Below, one piece after another: positions 10,819 to 21,540 of a stretch of 64,000 nucleotides of DNA. The notes beneath the pieces were generated by a model. The model did no database searches. It worked only from the letters and a program-made list of their open reading frames with translations, and was not told where the DNA came from. How positions within the stretch are numbered: the first letter of the stretch is position 1; each line of letters opens with the position of its first letter. This DNA is from Annona cherimola (taxonomy: Eukaryota; Streptophyta; Magnoliopsida; Magnoliales; Annonaceae): contig CM059971.1 of the NCBI GenBank assembly GCA_030490835.1, positions 1,930,545 through 1,994,544 on the forward strand, written 5' to 3'. A program made the translations under genes and the position numbers.

Positions 10819-11139
10819 CCAATCAACAAAGCCAGATATCACCCAATCGTCGTCGTCGTCGTCGTCACGCTCTGATTCTGCTACTTCATGGCCAGACATC
10901 ACCCAATCGTCCAGAACGTCGTCGATGTCGTATGCGACGCCTCGTACCCTCGACAGCCACAGTCTCACGCTTTCTTCTTCGGCTTGCCTCCCCTCAGCAT
11001 CAGCAAGAAGGGCTCGGATGGATTCGGAGGTGTCTCTGAGCTTCCCCAGCTCATGCCTGGCGCATGCGTACAGTGAGAGTTCCCGTCCGACGACTTCGGT
11101 GAGCTTCTTCCCAGCAGTTGACAGTAGAGATTCAGCCAT
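10819..11139 (-). CDS. CC-NBS-LRR protein NLR1, exon 1 (Rx-type coiled-coil domain)
   Basis: First exon of NLR1, 107 codons, starting at the ATG at 11137-11139 (MAESLLSTAGKKL...). It matches the N-terminal CC (Rx_N) pattern: MAESLL start, a conserved RALLADAEGRQ segment, then VRLWLSRVRGVAYDIDDVLDDW, the EDVID-like region that contacts NB-ARC. It ends in an acidic run of seven Asp from (GTC)n on the plus strand, followed by WVISGFVDW and the donor GTAATT. Phase-0 joining to exon 2 gives FVDW-VRACWLSPC, collinear with typical RGA proteins. The 60-bp stretch at 10831-10890 is a duplicate of the one at 10891-10920 onward (GCCAGAYATCACCCAATCG), so a second GTGAT donor-like site exists upstream. 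NLR2 has no such exon. Confidence 0.85.
10849..10866 (-). repeat. (GAC)n repeat encoding poly-Asp in NLR1 exon 1
   Basis: Six or so CGT/GTC triplets on the plus strand encode DDDDDDD near the C-terminal end of the CC exon. Variable-length acidic runs are common in CC-NB linkers. Length variation between alleles is likely. Confidence 0.85.
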
Positions 11140-11266
11140 CGTTGCAAGTTGTGACGATGTAGGAAGGGAGAAGATAACGTCTCTTGATTCTTCCTCTTCT
11201 ATTCTGTGAGTTGTGTGCGACAGATCTGCAACTATTGCAAGTCAATGGATAAAGTACTATACTTTC

Positions 11267-11272
11267 TTTATA
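11267..11272 (-). promoter_or_regulatory. Candidate TATA box of NLR1
   Basis: Minus-strand TATAAA within CTTTTATAAAGAAAG, about 128 bp upstream of the exon 1 ATG. This spacing would give a 5' UTR of about 100 bp. There is no independent support. The stretch is symmetrical (TTTATAAA), so direction is set only by the gene. Confidence 0.4.
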
Positions 11273-11639
11273 AAAGAAATAATTCAAAAAAAAATAAAAA
11301 ATTGCGGGCCATAGCTTTGATTGCTGGAGGGATGAGTGGATTCCACCTCAGTTGGTTTTGTCTTGATTGGTTACTAAGCAGTAAGTTGGGCAGAAGACTG
11401 GTAAAGTAGTCATCAGCCGCAAGTTTTTTTTTTTTTTTGAATTTTGATTTTCCTTTTTTAGTTTTTAAGGCACGATGATATTAATTCCCCTCTTGATATC
11501 ATAGGTCCGCAAAGAGGATGCGAATGGTTTAGAATTCCGACCTATTATCACGGGTGTTTGTTGATTCTCCTCATGCGTTGGCGTTTTTAGAAAATTTCTA
11601 CATCCGGGAGTTTTGAATGTGCCTAATTGTAATACTAGC

Positions 11640-12755
11640 AATCATTATGTACAAAAATATAATAAAAAATTTACTATATAATATTCATAGAGAGCTGCAA
11701 TCCTTTCTCTTAACTTCAATCACAATTCAACATACCCCTCAATGTAGGGGTACAATTCGAATTTATAAAACTTGAGTTCATTTCAATCCTAATCATAGTT
11801 CTATTTATAAAATATTAATCCTAATATTAATTCTAACTCTATTTATACAACTTAGATCCTAACCCTATTTCTGAAAATCGAGTTTAGATCAAGTTTTAGG
11901 TTGAAATTAAATTGATGAATTTACGTTTTGTTTAAAAATGATAAATTTAGAATTTCATTTGAACACATAATAATAATGCATCATATAAGTAAAAATAAAA
12001 ATAATAATATATAAACAAACTACATACATTTAAAAAATTTAGCAATACAAAGATATTTTTAGAAGAAAATTTAACATCAAAAACAAGAAAAAAGAAAAAA
12101 TTAATGGACATGCAACAACCAAAACTTCATAAAAAAGTGATTATCGAATTAACCATCAGAAAATATGGAGGATCATAATAGAAGATAATTAGAGGCATGA
12201 ACACTTAATTTTTATAGTAGGTCTAGCACGAAATGATTATATGATTGAAAGTTGCAAACACAGACATGATTCTAATGACAATTAATATTATTGTTATTGT
12301 ATTCGTATAATAAAAAATTTGCTAGATAATATTCACAGAAAGCTACAATCCTTTCTATTAACTTCAACATGCTCTTCAATGTAGGGGTACGACTCAGGTT
12401 CATAAAGCTTGAGTTCACTTCAATCCTAATGTTAATTCTATTTATAAAACATTAATCCTAATATTAACTTTAACTCTATTTATAAAACCCGGATTCTAAC
12501 CCTATTTCCAAAAATCGAGTTTGGATCGAGTTTCAGGTTGAAATTAAATTGATGAATTTACATTTTGTTTAAAAATGATAAATTTAGAATTTCATTTGAA
12601 CACATAATAATAATGCATCATATAAGTAAAAATAAAAATAATAATATATAAACAAACTACATACATTTAAAAATTTTGGCAATACAAAGATATTTTTAGA
12701 ATAAAATTTAACATAAAAAACAAGATAAAAGAAAAAATTAATGGACATAAAATTA
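11640..12755. repeat. Tandem direct duplication (about 460-bp units)
   Basis: Unit one at about 11650-12114 and unit two at about 12305-12750 align over their whole length. They share AATGTAGGGGTAC, GAAATTAAATTGATGAATTTAC, GAATTTCATTTGAACACATA and AAAAAATTAATGGACAT. The roughly 190-bp spacer (12115-12300) resembles the NLR 3' flank (GGATCATAATAGAAGATAATTAGAGGC). No coding potential is conserved. Confidence 0.85.
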
Positions 12756-13499
12756 AATGACGCAAAATACACAAATATAAAAAATATTATTTACATACTA
12801 TTATTATATAACATAATTTATAATAAATATAAAATGGAAAATTGAGCTTAAGTTCACTTCATTTTTAATCTTATCATATTTAAAAATCAAGTTCCCCAAA
12901 GTTCAAGTTGTAAAAAAATAAATTCTAACGCCGTTAAAATTTGGATTTGGCAGGCCGGGTTCAGGCTCAACACTATCGAAATTACATCCCAAACTTGTGC
13001 ATCTGCTGTCTTATTGATAGCTTTCTTATCTCTCTCACTCATTCAAAATGCACGAATTTATGGGTTTAATTCTACACTCATATTTGCCACACCGCTATGG
13101 CCGCAACTCAAAGTATCCCCCGTGAAATGGGAATGTTGTTTTCAACATTACCAGAGATCTGGGGATTATAATTTTCACCTAATGATGAAGTTTGTAAGAT
13201 AATTTTCTCCACATTGAGAAGATTATAAATGCAATTGATTGTAACATCAGTTGCCGTGTGGCATATAAAAGAGAGAAAAAAATTCTCTACTCACGTTTAC
13301 ATTTTTACCCTGGATGAATCTAAAATAGTCGGCGTAAAAAAGTTTGTTTTCCACTCGACGACAAAGACAGAGTTCACATAAGAAAGAAGAAAGGGTTTTG
13401 CCTGAGGCTTCCAAAATTCTTCACAACAGAAATAGATTTTGAAAATTCTCCAAGCATCGTCGATCCAATGAACTATCACAAGAGAAGATAACATTTTTA
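12756..13499. other. Intergenic; part resembles 19900-20040
   Basis: No gene recognised. The stretch at about 13200-13270 (GCAATTGATTGTAACATCAGTTG) is similar to about 19985-20030, so it is an older duplicated repeat. The two small open frames here are not supported by any domain. Confidence 0.4.
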
Positions 13500-13680
13500 G
13501 AGCATTATGTAGATCTATTTGATCGGTTTTTGTTTCACTGAATGGCTAACCGATTTAATCGGCCGATCTGAAAACTGGTCAGATCCGCAGTTAAACCACT
13601 TCTCACCAGCTATATTGGACCAAGTTGATAACTAGTTCTTGATTACACCAATCGAACCGGTCCTTTAATATTCAATTACA
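13500..13680. repeat. Dispersed repeat A, fragment
   Basis: Contains the repeat-A core: CTAACCGATTTAATCGGCC, GATCTGAAAACTGGTCAGATC, CCAAGTTGATAACTAG, AATCGAACCGGTCC. Other copies lie at 15812-16180, about 35650-36510 and about 61750-62640. GGTTCGACC/GAACCGG words are rich in it. Class unknown. Confidence 0.75.
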
Positions 13681-14040
13681 GTATTTTTTTAAAAAAATTT
13701 ATATTATTTTAAATAATATAAAATAATACTCATTTATGTTTTAAGATTATAAGTACATATTTTATTGTTTATATTATTATATAAAAATATGAAGTATAAA
13801 CTATCATGACTCAATCATTAAAACTATTAATATATTATAATCATAAGTCACAAGCGTATTTACAAGAGTCTTTCGGAAGTCAATGACATATATATCACTT
13901 AGTTAAATTTATATTTCACAAAATACAAAATTTATTTAAATTTAAATTTGTAAAATATGTGTGCGCATAAAATGTCAAAGACAAAACATAATATATACTA
14001 TATAATATATATTATAAATATGTATAATTATGCACCTAAT
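13681..14040. other. AT-rich intergenic sequence
   Basis: No recognisable feature. Runs of ATATA and weak open frames only. Confidence 0.4.
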
Positions 14041-14234
14041 TAATTGCCGATATAAATACTGATGCGGGTTGGTTTCGGGTACCCAACATATCTATCCTAC
14101 CCTACCTTATTTGAGGAGGTAAGTAATAATATGTACCATTCTCATACCCATGTGTAATATTTTCTATTCTAGCCTACCCAAATTAGGTTTGGGTCGGTGG
14201 GTACCCATGGGTACCCTACCTAAGTTGCACCCCT
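14041..14234. mobile_element. hAT-like element end (relic)
   Basis: Ends in AAGTTGCACCCCTA, matching the right terminal inverted repeat of the well-defined hAT element at 48454-49397. The inside has GGTACCCATGGGTACCC and ACCCAACATATCTA words that recur at 22150-22260 and 47180-47290. No left terminus is found, so it is a truncated relic. Confidence 0.5.
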
Positions 14235-15080
14235 AATGAGCAGTTGCCCGAAGCTCTGGGTATGCTCGGTTTGAAGTTTAGCAACAAAGTTTCTTCCTTT
14301 GGTTTTCGGCAGCAAGTTTTCCCTTCAGAAATCTCGTAACTCTAAGAAACTAATAAAAATTCAACGGAACAAGAAACCAAAAGACTAGGCAAGTAAATCT
14401 TGGACAGAAACATAAGAGAGAAGTGTGTTTTCAAAGGCATTTTAGAAAATAAAATAATTTACTAATGTCTTATGTTTAACAACAACGGCTAATATGGGAA
14501 CTGCATGCAATTTCCAATGAAATTATACAGGAGTAATATGCAATTCGTGAAACTATGTGAGTATATTTGCAATTTTGATTAAATTATGTAGCTATTTGCA
14601 TTAGTGTTCAACTTAATTATGTGCGGATTGACTATGTGGTTAACAAAACAAAGTTAGTTTGGATTCATGCCGGCCTTTCCACTTTCTTCCGTGTTGTTAC
14701 TATAAAAATTGTTAAGTTGATAGCTGGAGTAATGGAACAAATGAGGAAAATCGAAAGGTGAGAAATTATGCCCAAAATGGCCCGCCACAGGCGAAATCAA
14801 GCAAACGGGAAAAAATACATGTCCCGACCATATATGATATGCTTGATTGATAGAGTAGCCTATTTACTTGCTTTCAACAGAGTTGAGCCATTTTGGGTGC
14901 CCTTGTTAGGGCGAATGTGTAAATAATGTGGTTGGTTTAATTGCAAAATGACAGCAGGCTTAATAAACGCCTATTTACTTGCTTTCAACAGAGTTGAGCC
15001 ATTTTGGGTGCCCTTGTTAGGGCGAATGTGTAAATAATGTGGTTGGTTTAATTGCAAAATGACAGCAGGCTTAATAAACG
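14235..15080 (+). repeat. Dispersed repeat D, copy 1
   Basis: Aligns to 16190-17100 and to the flanks of the hAT element at 48310-49630. Landmarks: GAGCAGTTGCC, GGTATGCTCGGTTTGAA, GACTAGGC, GGATTCATGC, GAGAAATTATGCC, AAATGGCCCGC. The fuller copy at 16185 begins with a tRNA-like A box and B box, so the repeat probably has a SINE head. It contains a perfect 111-bp tandem duplication at its 3' end. Confidence 0.8.
14858..15079. repeat. Perfect 111-bp tandem duplication
   Basis: Two 111-bp units (14858-14968 and 14969-15079), beginning GCCTATTTACTTGCTTTC and ending CAGGCTTAATAAAC, are identical by direct comparison. This is either a very recent duplication or an assembly artefact. No open frame spans it. 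Confidence 0.95.
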
Positions 15081-15410
15081 GAAAATTGATTCATGCACTC
15101 GGATACAAAATACCATTTTTTTAATAAAATTTTTGATATAGTTGTATTAAATCTATAAGTCAAATTTTACCATTTTTGAATTTGTATATATATATATATA
15201 TATATTTAAAAAAAACAAGGGTACTTTAGCCATTTTTAAGTGACTAAAATACTCTTGGTTTTAAAAAATCAAAAATATATATATTTATATGCTTCCAAAA
15301 ATTGTAAAACTTAATACATAAGTTAAATGCATCTATATTAATAATCTTATAAAAATTTCAAAAAAATATAAAAATGGTATTTTGCACCTGGTTACGTTGA
15401 ATCAGTTCTC
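15081..15410. mobile_element. Foldback hairpin element FB-1 (about 330 bp)
   Basis: The two halves are inverted copies of each other over most of the length. Ends are GAAAATTGATTCA on the left and, inverted, GAGAACTGATTCA on the right. Inner arms include AAATACCATTTTT / AAAATGGTATTTT and the family words AGTTGTATTAAATC and TTTTACCATTTTTG. Imperfect flanks TAATAAACG and AAATAAATA fit an old 9-bp target duplication. The related repeat at 20370-20395 (CTCAATAGACGAGCAAGATG) looks like an empty site. Confidence 0.7.
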
Positions 15411-15540
15411 AAATAAATAACCAAGATGAGGCTGTGTCCAGTTAGATGGCCCCCGCGCAAGAGAGCATTGAAATTTCAATGTACCATTCGACACACAACT
15501 TTAGTAGTTATTCTTAAATGGAAGACTTGAGTTTTTCAAA

Positions 15541-15811
15541 TTAAGGGTGTGTTTGGGAAATAAAGTGATAAAACATTTGAATGAAAATTTTTTTAGTATA
15601 AAAGTTATTGAATTTTTTGAAAAGTTTTTTATAAAATATTAATATAGTTGTATTAAATCTATAAGTTAAATTTTACCATTTTTAGATTTGCGTATATATT
15701 TTTTTATTTTTTAAAAACAAGAATACTTTAGCCATTTTTAAGTGACTAAAATACTCCTGGTTTTAAAAAATAAAAAGCATTCATTTATATACCTACAAAA
15801 ATTGCAATTTG
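15541..15811. mobile_element. Truncated MITE end and half foldback element
   Basis: Starts TAAGGGTGTGTTTGG, the terminus of MITE family M1 with its TAA, then passes at about 15590 into one arm of a foldback element (TTAATATAGTTGTATTAAATC, GTCAAATTTTACC-type words, CTTTAGCCATTTTTAAGTG). The other arm is missing. Confidence 0.5.
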
Positions 15812-16180
15812 CGCTGTCGTTCCGACCAGGAATCTGCCGGATCAATAACTGTCCGTCCATCATTGTCTTCGTCTGTCATCTCCAGTGAATGCTAATAGAA
15901 AAATCTCATTATTGTTGCGGTTCTTGTTTCACCAAATAGCTTACCGATTTGATCGGCCAATCTAAAAACTGGTGAGATCGGCAGTTAAACTAGTTCTCAC
16001 CGGCTATATTGGATCAAGTTGATAACTGGTTATTGGTTCGACCGGTTGAACCGGCCAATCCGATGTGATTTTCTAACATTTTGTAGCATCGCATGGCATG
16101 TGAATAAAGCAATTGTGTAAATAGGGTCATTTCTTTGTAATATGCATTGGCACACAAATAAAGCAATTGTTTGTCACGCC
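15812..16180. repeat. Dispersed repeat A, copy 2
   Basis: Aligns closely with 36120-36500: GTTCCGACCAGGAATCTGCC, CATCATTGTCT, CATCTCCAGTGAATGCTAAT, AAAATCTCATTATTG, GGTTCGACCGGTTGAACCGG, then GCATGGCATGTGAATAAAGC. No coding sequence. Confidence 0.8.
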
Positions 16181-16775
16181 ACTGAGTGTTATCTCAGTGG
16201 TAGTGGTAAGAGCAGTTGCCTGAAGCGCTGGGTATGCTCGGTTTGAACTTTTGCAACCACGTTTCTTCATTTGGTTTTCGCGGCAAGTTTTTCCTTCAGA
16301 AATCTCCCAACTCCAAGAAACTAATAAAATTCACAGGAACAAGAAACCAAGAGACTAGGCGAGTGAGAAATTAAGAAATCTTAGACGTAAATAGAAAGAG
16401 AGAAGTGGTTTTCAAGGATATTTTAGAAAATAAAATAATTTACTAATGTCTTATGTTTAATGGCAACTGTTAATGCGAGAGTTATATAGAGTTTTGATAA
16501 AACTATACAGGAATAATATGAAATTCATGAAACTATATAAATATATTTGTAATTTCGATCAAACTATGTGACTATATGCATTAGTGTTCAGCTCAATTAT
16601 TTGTGAATTGACTACATCGTTAAAAAAAAAGACACTTTGGATTCATGTAGGCCTTTCAACTTTCTTCAGTGTTGTCATTGCAAAAATTGTTAGGTTGACA
16701 GCTAAAATGATGGGAGAAATGAGGAAAATTGAAAGGTGAGAAATTATGCCGAAAATGGCCCGCAAAACGGGCATA

Positions 16776-17024
16776 ACTAAAACTTTTTAATATAAAATTT
16801 TTCACTCTTCATAATTATCATATTTTTTAATCATTTTTTTACACTTTCCTATACAACTATTCTACTTTTCAATCATTTCTACACAACTATCCACATAACT
16901 AATCTATCTATTTTAACTCTATTCTCTTTACTACTCATCATTATCTCTATCATATCACATTATTTGATAATTTCTACTCTACCAAATTTTACATTAAAAA
17001 TTTTATTCATTATAAAACATACTC
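16776..17024. mobile_element. MITE (family M1) inserted in repeat D
   Basis: AT-rich insert with M1 words on the minus orientation (TTTTTCACTCTTCATAATTA, TACAACTATTCTACTTTTCAATCATTTC, CTATCATATCACATTATTTG). Repeat D copies at 14805 and 49510 run straight across this point (empty sites). Flanks both read CATAA, consistent with a TAA-type duplication. Termini are eroded. Confidence 0.65.
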
Positions 17025-17329
17025 ATAATATGTTTGATTGATAGAGTAGCTTATTTAATTTTTTCTCTTTTTTCTAACGGAAGAGTAGCCTGTTCATTGA
17101 TTTCAACAGAACGCATCCATTTTGGGTGCCCATGTTACACTTTCCTCATTTATTGCACCGACACATCACTGTGGTGGGCCACCATTCATTTTTTCTCACT
17201 GTTCAATTTTTTGCCTGCACAGAGCATTACATGCAGCAGTTATATTTTTTGACAGCAAATAATGTTGAAGACTTGAAAGTAAGCTGCACAGTTTGCATTA
17301 TTGTTCAGCTCAATTATTTGTGGGGCATT

Positions 17330-17367
17330 GACATTGGCATTGACATTGACATTGACATTGACATTAG
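17330..17367. repeat. (GACATT)n hexanucleotide tract
   Basis: Six imperfect units (GACATT/GGCATT). The matching place in repeat D at about 49734-49764 has fewer units, so the tract changes length between copies. Confidence 0.85.
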
Positions 17368-17534
17368 GGGAAAAGTTACACAAGTCTGTGGCAGCTTCAG
17401 CGATGTGTCGGAGTGACAAAAGACGAAAATTCAACAATGAGAAAGACGAAATTTTAACGCTGAGAAAAACTTTGCCCCGAAATGGCCATCAACGGAGAAG
17501 TTTTTTCTACGATTGTAATTTGAAAAAGTTGTCA

Positions 17535-17793
17535 AGTTCAAATTTTTCAATCTAAAATTTTTCACTCTCCATAACTACTCTTTTTTAAATTATTTTTTAC
17601 ACATATTTCTATACAACAACCCTACTTTTTAATCATTTCTATACAACTACTAATACAACTAACCTATTTATTTTAAATTTATTTTATTTATTCCTTATCA
17701 TTACCTCTACAATATCACATCATTTTCTACTGATTTGACAATTTTTACATACAAAACTTTTCATCAAAAGTTTTACAACTTCCCAAACACACC
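17535..17793. mobile_element. MITE (family M1)
   Basis: Minus-orientation copy of M1 with body words CACTCTCCATAACTACTC, TACAACAACCCTACTTTTTAATC, TACAACTAACCTATTTATTT and AATATCACATCATTTTC, ending CCCAAACACACC next to ATAA. This matches the terminus of 36580-36869. The left terminus is diverged. Confidence 0.65.
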
Positions 17794-17799
17794 ATAAAA

Positions 17800-18494
17800 C
17801 TTAAGAAAAAAGTGATTATAGAATTAACAATCAGAAAATATAAAAGATCATAATAGAAGATAATTAGAGATGTGAACGCCTAATTTTTATAGTGGGTCTA
17901 ACATGAAATGATTATGTGGTTAGAGGATTCTAATGGCAATTAACAGTATTTTTTATTGTATTCATATATTAAATTATCTCAACTGATTTTACATTTAGAC
18001 TTCCAAGATATTCTTACATTTTACTAACGATATTCTCCAAACTTTCTTTTAATTTCTTACTCACAATGTTCTATAAACATCTTATTAATATTCGTATTTT
18101 TTCTCCTTATCCTAACTTGGTGGAAGGTCCCACAGAAATTGGGGAGAAACAAATGTCACAGCTTCATGCTATTGCCAAAAAACCACACTTTTCACACTTT
18201 CTGAAAAATCAAAGGAAATATCGCTACTACTATTCAAACCACTGTCCTCACGCACTGGAATGACAATTAATAGTGTTTTTGAAATCACACTTCTCATGGG
18301 GTTGAACTTATATATCAATTTTATCATCATATTCCAGTTATTTTTCCTACCGTCTCTAATAAACACATTCCTTCAAACTATAACTTTATCATTTCCTATC
18401 AATCACACATTTATCAAAATATTTCCTTTTCTATTTCCCATCTTTCTACAATTCCATAAATTTTTAAATTACCAAAAGTCCCCTAAGTAATTAA
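17800..18494. repeat. NLR 3'-flank relic and MITE-like sequence
   Basis: 17815-17940 matches the NLR 3' flank copy at 12130-12250 (GATCATAATAGAAGATAATTAGAG, GTCTAACATGAAATGATTATG). 18268-18300 (TTTTTGAAATCACACTTCTC) matches 3326 and 31046. From about 18310 to 18490 an AT-rich MITE-like body ends in TTACCAAAAGTCCCC. The flank precedes the LRR relic in the same order as beside NLR1, supporting a third NLR copy. Confidence 0.6.
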
Positions 18495-19140
18495 ATGCTT
18501 CCATAACTTGAGCTGCCCTAATGAATGGTCAACTCTTTTCCACAATTGATTATGAGCAATCTTAGTTTATTGAGTTGCCTCAATCCTTCTTATGAAAATT
18601 CAAATTTGTTGAGGTCATTGATATCAAGTTTCTCTAATGTTTCCAAATATCCTAGTGAATTAGGCAGACAAGTCAGCCTTTCTACACCCCTGATTTTGAG
18701 TATGTTGAGTTCCTTGAGTCGTCCTAACTCGTAAAGCAGCAATTTTAATTTACTCAAGAAATGCTATTGAATTAGGAAAATAAGTCAACGCTTTTGCATT
18801 GTTCAGTATTTTGAATTGTTCCAACTCCTCAAGTAGTGGCTGTAAATTATTCCAATTGAGGATATCTCTAATGACTCCAATTGTTCACCAAGGCTGAGTG
18901 ACTATAGTTTCTTCAGTTGTCCAAACCTCTTAGGTAGTGACTCAATTTTTTGGCATCCATAAATTCTAAGATTGTCTAGTGACTGAAGATATGTCAGCCC
19001 ATTAACCAAAGACTTCAACTCAATGCAATCTTCAATTTGTAGTTGCCACAAAACCAACGGGAGTAAGAGTTTCATTTCTTATTTTTTCGATGGAAAATTC
19101 CTTAAGTTTGGGAAAATATGGCATGCTACTCAAGTAAGGT
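18495..19140 (-). pseudogene. NLR3 relic: degenerate LRR fragment of a CC-NBS-LRR gene
   Basis: On the minus strand this stretch follows the C-terminal LRR region of NLR1 in order, with words such as TTGAGTTGCCTCAATCC, GTGAATTAGGCAGACAAGTCAG, AACTCCTCAAGTAGTGGCTG, CTAATGACTCCAATTG and GGAAAATTCCTTAAG. It ends at the equivalent of NLR1 4840-4870. Frameshifts and small deletions break it, so only a 69-residue antisense frame and no long sense frame survive. No NB-ARC sequence follows upstream, so just the 3' end of the gene remains. It is the oldest of the three NLR copies, judging by divergence. Confidence 0.8.
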
Positions 19141-20190
19141 ATAACTTCAATAGGGTACCCATGAGTTAACCTATTGGGTGCCTTAAAATAGATATGACAA
19201 TTCTTATTTTTATATTCGTAAAGTAGAAAAAGGTTCTATGTAAAAAAAATACTCAACTTAATTAAGGTAGGATAGGTTATAAAGTCCAAGTAATCGGAAC
19301 CAATGTGAATTAATACTATATATTTTCTGAAATATCTTTTATAGCAAAAGATATAACTATATTCTATAGTGAAAGATGTAAATATATTCTTTTTTTCAGA
19401 AACTTGTTTCGTTTATCTATTATTTGGTAAGCTTAATAAATGTATGTCAAAAATGATGATGTTGTTGTTGTTCTTATTATTGTTGTTATCATTGTCGTCT
19501 TCTTCGTTATAGGATTTTAAGTAAGACTTGTAATAAAATTATAGTTTTTAAATGTAATACAAAAACTATTTTAAAGAACTAATTTGAAACTGAAACTAAT
19601 CTCACCTTTAATAAAAGGTAGAGTATGTTTAGAAGGGAGTTCATCTAAAATAGGATAAGAGAAAAACAAAACACAATAAGGATAGATTTAACCACGCATG
19701 AAACTTACTCGACTCAAGTTGTAGCCTACACCCTAGAAAAATTTACTCGTAAAATTTGCAAGATAAAAGAATGAAGAAGAGCTCCTTATCCACTCAAGTT
19801 CATGACAACTAGATATCTCTAAATTTCTAGAAAAGCTCTGATAAGATAACTTGGCAGTGCTTTTAATTTGGAATAGCAAGTTGGGAGAGTTTTTACAGTT
19901 CTTCCCAATGTTGGAGTTTCATATAAAATTTTATCTAGTGTAGGAAGTTTGCAGAAAAATTCACTCTATATTATGAAAATTGTGAATGTACTTGATTGTA
20001 ATATTAGTTGTTACGTTGTATAAATTCCAATAAAAAAAGTTTATTATACCTCTAAAGATTCCTTTTTATTCTTTTGGCTGCATTTTACGGCTTAGAATCC
20101 TCCTGCGAAATTGTGATTAATTGGATATTTATTAATTGAAAGCCACCCAACAATCACGGGTGGCAAAAAAATAATTTCATCTGCCATTAA
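19141..20190. other. Intergenic, diverged
   Basis: No gene recognised. Stretches near 19840-19930 look faintly like LRR relic (TTGGCAGTGCTTTTAATTTGG) but are too short to call. A TTG/TTA-rich microsatellite lies at about 19461-19500. Confidence 0.4.
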
Positions 20191-20199
20191 CAGCTTACT

Positions 20200-20657
20200 T
20201 GTGGTAAAACATGCCCCAAATCCTCAGAGCTCCTGCACTCTTTTTGGTGCCCAATGGAAAAGCCAAATTTCTAATTCCTTGGTAGCTCTCAATTGCATAT
20301 GCTCTGCTTTTCGTGTTTATCCTGCCGTCATATGGCGAATGTGTAAATAACATGATGGATTTAACTGTAAAATATCAGAGGCTCAATAGACGAGCAAGAT
20401 GAGGCAGTGTCCAGCTATATGCCTACTCAGTTGCACCCTTCGTACGGTAATAGCTCAAATGTAAGGATTTTACATATTTTGGGGGTAAATAATATCCACT
20501 GGCACACGGATAAAGTGATCGTCTGGCACGTGAACAAAGCAATTGTGTCGGCAACGGCATTTTTATTTTTTTGAATAAAGCAGTTGTAGAGTACGGCTCT
20601 TTTATGTATAAGACAAAATATACTCACTGCAAATGCCAGAAGATGCTTAAATGCTGT
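20200..20657. repeat. Dispersed repeat, related to 51670-51740 and 36420-37130
   Basis: 20210-20270 (CCTGCACTCTTTTTGGTGCC) matches 51700-51730. 20330-20420 matches the region around FB-1 (GCGAATGTGTAAATAA, GATGAGGC). 20500-20640 (GCAATTGTGTCGG, AAGACAAAATATACTCACTGCAAATG) matches 36430, 37080 and 46285. Confidence 0.65.
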
Positions 20658-20939
20658 GGGAACGTTTGGTAATCCGCGGGTACGTTTGTAACATGCTACT
20701 GTGAAAACTATAATTTTTCCATGAGATTTAGTTTCTCGCCGTCAAATATTACTCTATCAATTATACTATTTTTTTATTTTTACTTTTATATTACAATTAT
20801 TTTTCCCACTAACTACATTCAATAAATCTATTTATTCTAATTATACTTCTATTAATTACACATTTATTAAAATATTCTCTTTTCTTATTTTCCACTGTCT
20901 CTCACAATCCTACAGTCTTACACATTACCAAACGTCCCC
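20658..20939. mobile_element. MITE with 16-bp terminal inverted repeats
   Basis: Left end GGGAACGTTTGGTAAT (20658-20673) and right end ATTACCAAACGTCCCC (20924-20939) are inverted copies with one mismatch, enclosing about 250 bp of AT-rich non-coding DNA. I could not settle a target duplication. Body words resemble family M1. Confidence 0.75.
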
Positions 20940-21540
20940 TGCATTTGCGTGGAAACGTAATATTTCTTTGAACGTGAGGAGCTGGGTACGGCGAACAATG
21001 TCTACTGTGCTGTCAGCATTTATCATATGCTGTGGAATGGCGCAGCGGCTGGACGCACGGATCCGAAAGCGCAACGGCAGCGGGCACGGCACGTCAGCTT
21101 GCTATTAGCGAAAACTTCACAGCTGCCGGTCCAAAAATCACGTTCGGTTGCTATAGATTTTTAAATATTAAATATTTAATTTACATATATTAAATATTAT
21201 AAAAAATTTCATATATTAAGGAATTGTAGGTGCAATTTACGTGGAATCCATAACTAGTTGTCAACAACTTAAGATAATTAATTCAATAATAAAATTAGGT
21301 AATTCATAATTAAAATTAAGTAATTCAACTAAGAAAGACGATTTATATATTATTGGCACTTCTTGAATATTATACTTTTTTTTGCCATAGATATTAACTA
21401 CCAGAGACTTTATCCTTATGTTGACCTGATTCAAATGGAAAACAATAAAGATTAATTTCTGAATTATCAGAGAAGAATAATTAACTTAGAAATCATTGCC
21501 AATGAATTCTCATGAAGGCTTTCCTCCATCTCAGCCATTT
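20940..21540. other. Intergenic, partly GC-rich
   Basis: A short GC-rich patch at about 21000-21130 (GCGCAGCGGCTGGACGC, GGCAGCGGGCACGGCACG) stands out from AT-rich surroundings but has no long frame or recognisable product. It could be a captured exon fragment. Confidence 0.35.

Larger units (their letters stand above)
16185..17530 (+). repeat. Dispersed repeat D, copy 2, with tRNA-like head
   Basis: Begins with a tRNA-like head: A-box-like ATCTCAGTGGTAGTGG, then GGTATGCTCGG and a B-box-like GGTTTGAACTT. The body matches 14235-14860 and, further on, 49500-49900 (TTTTTTGCCTGCACAGAGC, CAGCTCAATTATTTGTGGGG, CTTTGCCCCGAAATGGCC). It is split by a MITE at 16776-17024. The open frames 17126-17416 and 17301-17555 are by-products of the hexanucleotide repeat and are not genes. 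Confidence 0.75.

Noticed and set aside
16185..16260. tRNA gene suggested by A/B-box-like sequence
   Set aside because: No cloverleaf can be closed and the sequence continues into repeat D; it is a SINE-type head. The same holds for 55916-56243 and 1812-2057.
19840..19930. Possible further NLR LRR relic
   Set aside because: Only one 20-bp word (TTGGCAGTGCTTTTAATTTG) resembles NLR1; too short to support.
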